A stretch of DNA of 11,146 nucleotides from DASXRA01 sp046734315 (GTDB lineage: Bacteria > Actinomycetota > Actinomycetes > Mycobacteriales > Jatrophihabitantaceae). How positions within the stretch are numbered: position 1 is the stretch's first letter; every line of letters begins with the position of its first letter. A program made the translations under genes and the position numbers. Below the pieces are notes generated by a model. It searched no databases, was not told where the DNA came from, and saw nothing but the letters and a program-made list of their open reading frames with translations. Below, piece by piece: positions 6,818 to 11,146 of the stretch. The DNA lies in assembly GCA_046734315.1 (NCBI GenBank), contig JBKPQY010000008.1, forward strand, positions 1 to 11,146. Reading direction: 5' to 3'.

Positions 6818-8242
6818 CTAGGACGGCTCCGGCGCCAAGCGGCGTGCGTGCTCGGCGACCACGGGCAGCACGACGATCGCCCGCAGCCCCGGCTGGTTGT
6901 CGGCCAGCCGGACGGTGCCGCCGTGCGCGCGCACTAGATCGCGCACGATCGGCAGGCCGAGCCCCGTCCCGCCCGATTCGCGCGAGCGTGACCCGCCGAC
7001 CCGGTAGAAGCGGTCGAAGACCCGTTGCCGCTCGTGCGCCGGGATGCCCGGGCCGTCGTCGGTGACCTCGAGCTGGACTGTCGGTTGCCCGGCCATGTGC
7101 CGCCCCGCGCTCACGGACACGCTGACGCAGGTGCGCGCGTAGCGCACCGCGTTGTCGGTCAGGTTGACGACCACCCGGCGCAGCCCGTCCGGGTCGCCGT
7201 TGACGATCATCGGCGCGGTCGTGACAGTCACCGGCACCCGCGCCTGCGCATAGCCGGCCACCGTCTCGGTGACGAGCACGTCGAGCTCGACCATCTCGTG
7301 GCGGCGCAGCACCCCGCCCGCCTCGTCCAGGCGGGCCATCGCGAGCAGGTCGTCGACGAGCAGCTCGAGGCGGCCGACGTCGGCGAGCGAGTCGCGCAGC
7401 ACGGCATTCCAGTCCTCGGGCGGCAGCCGCTCGGCCACCTCGAGCTGAACGCGCAGCGACGCGAGCGGCGAGCGCAGCTCGTGCGCGGCGTCGCCCACGA
7501 ACGTGCGCTGCCGCTTCGTGGCGGCGTCGATGCGGTCGAGCATGGCGTTGAGCGTGACGGCCAGCCGCTGCACCTCGTCCTGGGCGTCCGGCACGGGCAG
7601 CCGCTGGTCGGCGAGCCCGGCCACGGTGATCTCCTCCGCGCCCTGGCGCAGGCCCGCAACCGGTTGCAGCGTCCGGCGCACGATCCAGTACGTCGCGAGC
7701 CCCATCAGCAGAATGCCCAGTGGGACCAAGATCAGTGCGAGGACGCGCAGCACGTGCACGCTCTGCTCGACGCGTCCGAGGCTGGTGCCCACCAGCACGG
7801 TCTCGCTGCCGACCGGCACCGCGGTCACCCGCAATTGTGCGTTGATCCCCGCCCATTCGCCGCTGATCGTGCGATGCCCGCCGTCGTGCTGCTGCGCGAG
7901 CTCGTTCGGCTGGAGCATCGATCGTGTGGCGTCCGCGCCGGGGGAGTTGGCGACCACGGCGTCGTTGGCGTCGACGATCTGGATGTAGTCGACGCCACCG
8001 CTGCCCGAGAGCAGGGTGTGCGGCGCGTTACCGCGCTGGACGAGCGTGGCGATGTCGGCGGCTGTCTTGCTGGCGGACGAGTCGATGCCATTGATCAAGG
8101 CCACCCGCAGCACGATGATCAGCACGATCGTGCCGGACACGACGGCGGCCGCGAAGAGCGTCGTGGCCACGATCGTGATGCGCGCCCGCAGAGACCGGGC
8201 GCCCCACCACTCACCCAGCCAGCGAAACCGCGGCCAGATCAC
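6818..8242 (-). CDS. Sensor histidine kinase (HAMP, HisKA, HATPase)
   Basis: With the GTG at 8242 this is a 474-residue membrane sensor kinase. Two membrane helices (about 22-46 and 165-187) enclose an extracytoplasmic sensor part of about 118 residues with no recognisable ligand signature. A HAMP linker (about 188-238) precedes the H-box FVGDAAHELRSPLASL with phospho-acceptor His254. The ATP-binding domain shows the N-box TDNAVRYA with Asn364, G1 DDGPGIP (395-401), F-box VFDRFYR (408-414) and G2 GGTGLGLP (424-431). All catalytic residues are intact. The partner response regulator gene lies directly upstream, in the same direction. Start choice: GTG 8242 has GGAGG four bases upstream and overlaps the stop of a 12-codon mini-ORF; GTG 8263, without a good ribosome site, would add seven residues. 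The signal sensed is unknown; the neighbourhood suggests cell-envelope state. Confidence 0.95.
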   Translation of the reverse strand: MIWPRFRWLGEWWGARSLRARITIVATTLFAAAVVSGTIVLIIVLRVALINGIDSSASKTAADIATLVQRGNAPHTLLSGSGGVDYIQIVDANDAVVANSPGADATRSMLQPNELAQQHDGGHRTISGEWAGINAQLRVTAVPVGSETVLVGTSLGRVEQSVHVLRVLALILVPLGILLMGLATYWIVRRTLQPVAGLRQGAEEITVAGLADQRLPVPDAQDEVQRLAVTLNAMLDRIDAATKRQRTFVGDAAHELRSPLASLRVQLEVAERLPPEDWNAVLRDSLADVGRLELLVDDLLAMARLDEAGGVLRRHEMVELDVLVTETVAGYAQARVPVTVTTAPMIVNGDPDGLRRVVVNLTDNAVRYARTCVSVSVSAGRHMAGQPTVQLEVTDDGPGIPAHERQRVFDRFYRVGGSRSRESGGTGLGLPIVRDLVRAHGGTVRLADNQPGLRAIVVLPVVAEHARRLAPEPS

Positions 8243-8277
8243 TGCTCCTCCGGCAGTTCCCACCGGTACCCGCTCAT
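8239..8277 (-). CDS. Possible 12-codon mini-ORF coupled to histidine kinase
   Basis: Between the response regulator stop and the kinase start, an ATG at 8277 opens a frame encoding MSGYRWELPEEQ, whose TGA overlaps the GTG of the kinase (GTGA). Its last codons contain the GGAGG ribosome site of the kinase. It could serve as a translational coupler, but it may be chance; it has only a weak ribosome site of its own. Confidence 0.25.
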   Translation of the reverse strand: MSGYRWELPEEQ

Positions 8278-8287
8278 CGGCCGCAGG

Positions 8288-9034
8288 TTACCCCGCGTTG
8301 TTCACCACACCTGGCCCAACGGTGGGTCCCCGGCGTTCGCCCACCGCGCCGCTTTCGGCCGGCTCGGTGGCGACGAGGCGGTAGCCGGCGCCACGCACCG
8401 TCTGCAAGCTCTGCCGCCCGAACGGCGTATCGATCTTGCGGCGCAGGTAGCCGACATAGACCTCGACGACGTTCGCGTCGCCCTCGTAGTGGGCGTCCCA
8501 GACGTGGTGCAGGAGGTCCGCTTTCGACACCGCCTCGCCGGATCGGCGCATCAGGAATTCGAGCAGCGCGAACTCCCGGGGTGTCAGCTCGACGTTGTGA
8601 CCGGCCCGGGCGACGGTGTGCGCCGCGGGGTCGAGCACCAGATCACCGACCGTCAAGGCGGCCGGACGCGGTGTGACGCCTCGACGCAGCAGCGCGCGCA
8701 GCCGGGCGAGCAGCACCACGAATGAGAACGGTTTGGTGAGGTAGTCGTCCGCGCCCAGATCGAGGGCGTCCGCCTCGTCGTATTCGCCGTCCTTCGCGGT
8801 CAGCATGAGAATCGGGACCCAGTTCTGAGCGTCGCGCAGCCGCTCGATGATCCGGTAGCCGGACAATCCGGGCAGCATGATGTCGAGGATGACCGCGTCG
8901 TAACTGCTCTCTTGCGCAGCGTGCAGTCCGTCCGGTCCGGTATGCGCGACGTCGACGGTGAACCCCTCGCCGACGAGGCCGCGCTGTAGCGCCGATGCAA
9001 GGCGCACCTCGTCCTCGACGATCAGTAGCCGCAC
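8288..9034 (-). CDS. OmpR/PhoB-family response regulator
   Basis: A 248-residue two-component transcription factor. The receiver domain (about 1-115) has the acidic pocket Glu7-Asp8, phospho-acceptor Asp51 in LDIMLPG, Thr79 and Lys101 in TKPF, so phosphotransfer from the adjacent histidine kinase should work. A winged-helix DNA-binding domain follows (about 124-222, ending in TVRGAGYRLVA), then a 25-residue tail without known function. The GTG start at 9034 is supported by AGGAAGGA six bases upstream. The kinase gene follows 45 bases after its stop. The regulator faces away from the LolA-like gene; its likely targets are its own operon and the divergent LolA-like/ABC genes through the shared intergenic region. 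The exact family member (for example a named mycobacterial pair) cannot be assigned from sequence alone. Confidence 0.95.
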   Translation of the reverse strand: MRLLIVEDEVRLASALQRGLVGEGFTVDVAHTGPDGLHAAQESSYDAVILDIMLPGLSGYRIIERLRDAQNWVPILMLTAKDGEYDEADALDLGADDYLTKPFSFVVLLARLRALLRRGVTPRPAALTVGDLVLDPAAHTVARAGHNVELTPREFALLEFLMRRSGEAVSKADLLHHVWDAHYEGDANVVEVYVGYLRRKIDTPFGRQSLQTVRGAGYRLVATEPAESGAVGERRGPTVGPGVVNNAG

Positions 9035-9040
9035 CGTTTG

Positions 9041-9048
9041 TCCTTCCT
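9041..9048 (-). promoter_or_regulatory. Ribosome binding site of the response regulator
   Basis: Read on the - strand, AGGAAGGA lies six bases before the GTG at 9034. It is a near-ideal Shine-Dalgarno sequence and decides the start of this gene. Confidence 0.8.
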
Positions 9049-9081
9049 AGTTGCGATCACAATTCAGGGTGCCATCGGGCG

Positions 9082-9101
9082 GCGTTGCACTCCTGCAACG
9101 C
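9082..9101. promoter_or_regulatory. Perfect 8+8 inverted repeat, candidate operator
   Basis: The arms GCGTTGCA and TGCAACGC flank CTCC. The site lies near the middle of the divergent intergenic region, 40 bases before the proposed LolA-like start. Its symmetry fits a dimeric regulator or an RNA hairpin in the leader of either transcript. Confidence 0.55.
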
Positions 9102-9140
9102 TCAGCCCCATCACAGTGCAGGCGGCGCATCCTCGTCCAG

Positions 9141-10196
9141 GTGAACGTCCGTTCCGTCTTCCAACGCAATCATGCGCTGCGCTGGATCGTGCCGACGGGT
9201 GTCGTCGGCGTTGCCGCCATCATCGCCAGCGGCATCCTCTCCGCGCGGGCGATTTCCGACCTCCCGCCCCGCACCGCGGCCCAGCTGCTGGTCGATGTCG
9301 AGAACGCCCATGTCGACGGGCTCTCCGGGACGATCGTCGCCAAGGCGTCGCTGGGCATCCCGTCGCTGCCGAGCGGAGCGATATCCGGCAACCTGCTCAG
9401 CCTGCTGTCCGGCTCACACACGGCCCGGGTCTGGTACGCGGGCACCGACAAGCAACGGTTCGCGCTGCTCGATACGCTCAGCGAGGCCGATGTCTTCCAC
9501 AACGGCCGCGACATCTGGACATACAACAGCTCCACGCACCAGGCCACGCACATGCTGTTGCCGGTGCAGTCGGCGACGCAGGAACCGCCGGCCACGACGC
9601 CGACACTCACCCCTGAACAGGCCGCGGAGCAGGCGCTGCGCGCCATCGATCCGACGACGATCGTGAGCACCGACGCGGCGCGTCGGGTGGCCGGGCGTGC
9701 CTCGTACGACCTGGTGCTCGTACCACGCGACCCGAGTTCACGCATCGGGTCGGTGCGGATCGCCATCGACGGCAAGACCAAGATCCCACTCGGCGTGCAG
9801 CTGTACGCGAGGGGTGACCACTCGCCCGCCGTTGATGTCGCATACACCCGCATCCGCTACACCGTGCCCGACATGAGCAACTTTGCCTTTACTCCGGCGA
9901 AGTCGGTGAAGATCAAGGAAGCACCGTTCCCCGCCGCGGCGCAGCAGGGTCATCACCCCGTCACCACGATCGGTACGGGCTGGACGACCGTCGTGCGGAT
10001 GCGGGTCGCCGACCTCGGCGCGAGCGGCACGGAGATGGCATACCTGGACGCGCTGCCACGGGTGAGCTGGGCGGGCGGCAGCGGTCGGCTGTTCGATTCC
10101 AGGCTGGTGACTGTGCTCGTCTGCGACGACGGCCGCCTCTACGCTGGGCCGGTGGACAAGAACGTCCTGATCGCCGACGCGGCTGCCCGCAAGTGA
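9141..10196 (+). CDS. LolA/RseB-like membrane-anchored envelope protein
   Basis: With GTG 9141 this is a 351-residue protein. It has an N-terminal membrane anchor or uncleaved signal (about 13-37, RWIVPTGVVGVAAIIASGIL) and an exported domain resembling the LolA/LppX/RseB fold family. Family-like features are the region DVENAHVDGLSGTIVAK, the segment DIWTYNSSTHQATHMLLP, and the later stretch VAGRASYDLVLVPRDP followed by VRIAIDGKTKIPLGVQLYARG. Proteins of this fold bind lipids or acyl chains, or act as signal-input modules. In monoderm actinomycetes they commonly sit beside an ABC transporter and a two-component pair, as here. The frame is open upstream to a TTG at 9051, but the extra residues are not conserved-looking and would cover the promoter region. 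No lipobox Cys is seen. Substrate and exact role are unknown; family placement is by recognised sequence pattern only. Confidence 0.8.
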   Translation: MNVRSVFQRNHALRWIVPTGVVGVAAIIASGILSARAISDLPPRTAAQLLVDVENAHVDGLSGTIVAKASLGIPSLPSGAISGNLLSLLSGSHTARVWYAGTDKQRFALLDTLSEADVFHNGRDIWTYNSSTHQATHMLLPVQSATQEPPATTPTLTPEQAAEQALRAIDPTTIVSTDAARRVAGRASYDLVLVPRDPSSRIGSVRIAIDGKTKIPLGVQLYARGDHSPAVDVAYTRIRYTVPDMSNFAFTPAKSVKIKEAPFPAAAQQGHHPVTTIGTGWTTVVRMRVADLGASGTEMAYLDALPRVSWAGGSGRLFDSRLVTVLVCDDGRLYAGPVDKNVLIADAAARK

Positions 10197-10199
10197 CCC

Positions 10200-10214
10200 T
10201 GGCCCACGGGGCCA
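10200..10214 (+). other. Small hairpin after the LolA-like gene
   Basis: The arms TGGCCC and GGGCCA with loop ACG start four bases after the stop codon. There is no T-run, so at most it is a weak or non-canonical terminator or an RNA-end stabiliser between this gene and the ABC gene. Confidence 0.35.
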
Positions 10215-10244
10215 CGCCACCGTCCACAGTGGAAGATTGGACAG

Positions 10245-10325
10245 CGACGCGATGAGCGCTAGCGCGAACCCGGGGTCCCCGCGAAATCGCGTAGCGATTT
10301 CGTGGGGTGGGATGAGCCCGCCGGC
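10245..10325 (+). repeat. Dispersed intergenic repeat, copy 2
   Basis: Bases 10245-10268 match 448-471 at 23 of 24 positions. They are followed, after three bases, by GGGGTCC and a long palindrome around GCGTAGCG (10277-10307), then GTGGGA. The parts occur in the same order as in copy 1 but without its 50-base spacer. The element covers the 5' end of the ABC gene frame, so an ATG at 10252 lies inside the shared box. The right boundary is uncertain. Confidence 0.6.
10277..10307 (+). other. Long near-perfect hairpin upstream of ABC gene
   Basis: The arms CCCCGCGAAATCGC (10277-10290) and GCGATTTCGTGGGG (10294-10307) pair over 14 positions with a single G-T, around a GTA loop. The 3' arm ends four bases before the ATG at 10312 and contains the only G-rich sequence that could act as a ribosome site there. 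It could therefore influence translation of the ABC gene or reduce read-through from the LolA-like gene. Confidence 0.7.
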
Positions 10326-11146
10326 CGCTACGCGTGCCGTGCCCACGGCGCGGCGTGACTCGCAGGATGCATCGCACGCGGCGCAGACGACAGACACACC
10401 CGGCGGATCGGAGCGGCTCGCGATCGGAAGCGACGGGCTGACCAAGCGGTTTCGCGGTGGTCAGGTTGCGGTCGATCACGTGGACCTGCGCGTGCCGATC
10501 GGCTCGGTCTACGGCTTCCTAGGACCGAACGGTTCGGGCAAGACGACCACGATCCGCATGCTCCTCGGCCTGATCTACCCAACGGCGGGCACGCATCGCC
10601 TGCTGGGTGAGCCGTTTGTCGAGAACGCCGCGCGCGTGCTGCCCCGCGTCGGCTCACTGGTCGAAGGCCCGGCGTTCCACCCGTACCTGTCGGGCTACGC
10701 CAACCTGGCCCGACTGGACGCCGCCGACCGCACCGTCTCGGCACGCACGGCGCGCCGCCGTATCGGTGAGGCACTCGACCGGGTCGGGCTTTCCGCGGCC
10801 GCCGGAAAGCGGTACCGCAACTACTCGCTCGGCATGCGGCAGCGCCTCGGCATCGCGGCGGCGCTGCTGCGTCCACGTGACCTGCTCGTGCTTGACGAGC
10901 CGACGAACGGCCTCGATCCGCAGGGCACCCGCGAGGTGCGACACCTGATTCGGCAACTCGGTGACGAGGGTGTCAGCGTGTTCGTCTCGTCGCACCTGCT
11001 CAGCGAGGTCGAGCAGATCTGCACGCACGTCGGCGTAATGAGCGTCGGGCGGATGGTGTGGCAGGGCTCGCTTGCGGCGCTAGCCGCAGAGCAGCAGGCG
11101 CGGGTGCGCGTTCTCTCGGCCACTCCTGCCACGGCGGCCGGGGTGC
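10312..11146 (+). CDS. ABC transporter ATP-binding protein, 3' end outside window
   Basis: The visible 278 residues form the nucleotide-binding subunit of an ABC exporter. The ABC domain starts at about residue 35. Walker A is GPNGSGKTT (71-79), the segment at the Q-loop position reads GSLVEGPAFHPYLSG with Glu118, the signature is YSLGMRQ (171-177), Walker B is LLVLDEP (191-197) and the H-loop His is 228 in SSHLLSE. The Glu-Gly-Pro variant and LGM signature are typical of the DrrA/BcrA group for drug and lantibiotic resistance. A permease gene is expected beyond the window. The frame is open far upstream, so the start is unsure: ATG 10312, ATG 10252 (inside the repeat) and GTG 10339 all precede a 35-55 residue Ala/Thr-rich extension that is not part of the ABC domain. 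No candidate has a good ribosome site. It follows the LolA-like gene and is probably co-transcribed with it. Confidence 0.93.
   Translation, partial: MSPPAATRAVPTARRDSQDASHAAQTTDTPGGSERLAIGSDGLTKRFRGGQVAVDHVDLRVPIGSVYGFLGPNGSGKTTTIRMLLGLIYPTAGTHRLLGEPFVENAARVLPRVGSLVEGPAFHPYLSGYANLARLDAADRTVSARTARRRIGEALDRVGLSAAAGKRYRNYSLGMRQRLGIAAALLRPRDLLVLDEPTNGLDPQGTREVRHLIRQLGDEGVSVFVSSHLLSEVEQICTHVGVMSVGRMVWQGSLAALAAEQQARVRVLSATPATAAGV

Larger units (their letters stand above)
9035..9140. promoter_or_regulatory. Divergent promoter region between response regulator and LolA-like gene
   Basis: This 106-base stretch must carry the promoters of both the regulator/kinase operon (-) and the LolA-like/ABC genes (+), assuming the GTG 9141 start. 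It contains a perfect inverted repeat (9082-9101) and two direct ATCACA sequences (9056-9061 and 9110-9115). OmpR-type regulators normally bind direct repeats, so both types of sites are candidates. No clear -35/-10 boxes could be assigned. Confidence 0.55.

Noticed and set aside
6648..7856. A 402-codon open frame on the - strand within the histidine kinase and across the pknB end
   Set aside because: Arg/Ala-rich composition in another frame of the kinase gene, no motifs, and it runs antisense through the pknB tail.
7025..8725. A 566-codon open frame on the + strand opposite the kinase and regulator genes
   Set aside because: It is antisense to two intact genes with complete catalytic motifs, has an Arg/His/Asp-rich composition without domains, and is the kind of long shadow frame expected in high-GC DNA.
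9051..9140. TTG start at 9051 for the LolA-like protein
   Set aside because: It would place coding sequence over the divergent promoter region and its inverted repeat, and adds no recognisable signal; the anchor follows naturally from GTG 9141.
1..11146. tRNA, rRNA, CRISPR array, insertion sequence or riboswitch
   Set aside because: Reading the window showed no regularly spaced repeat array, no transposase-like protein and no recognisable RNA gene; intergenic regions are too short for most of these.

Overview
The window is high-GC DNA with many GTG starts and 4-base start/stop overlaps. Its gene order, fhaB-pstP-rodA-pbpA-pknB, is the conserved actinobacterial Ser/Thr-phosphorylation and cell-wall-elongation locus known from Mycobacterium, so the source is very probably an actinomycete. 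Genus cannot be read from the sequence. The mycobacterial pknA gene is missing between pbpA and pknB, and PknB has three PASTA repeats rather than four, which argues against Mycobacterium itself.

Region 1 (about 2-6799, all + strand). The end of an FHA-domain protein (FhaB, 5' end outside the window) is followed by a 166-base transcribed gap that holds a repeat element and hairpins. Then come the membrane PP2C phosphatase PstP, the SEDS glycosyltransferase RodA, the class B transpeptidase PbpA and, after a 118-base gap with two inverted repeats, the PASTA-domain kinase PknB. pstP/rodA and rodA/pbpA overlap by 4 bases, as expected for coupled translation. RodA polymerises and PbpA cross-links peptidoglycan. 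PknB senses muropeptide or lipid II outside the cell and phosphorylates inside targets, PstP reverses this, and FhaB reads phosphothreonine.

Region 2 (6818-9034, - strand). An OmpR-family response regulator gene and its sensor histidine kinase gene run towards pknB and meet it with only 18 bases between stop codons.

Region 3 (about 9035-11146, + strand). A divergent intergenic region with a perfect 8+8 inverted repeat separates the response regulator from a membrane-anchored LolA/RseB-like protein. An ABC transporter ATPase of the antibiotic/lantibiotic-resistance type follows and runs off the window. The regulator pair, LolA-like protein and ABC exporter look like one envelope-response module.

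Most of the content is recognisable and conserved. The least explained signals are non-coding: a repeat family with one copy in the fhaB-pstP gap and one at the start of the ABC gene, sharing a 24-base box (23/24 identical) and a palindrome built on GCG-N-AGCG; inverted repeats just before pknB and in the divergent promoter region; and a 12-codon mini-ORF whose stop overlaps the histidine kinase start. Both PstP and PknB end in Thr/Pro-rich extracytoplasmic tails encoded by short tandem repeats.
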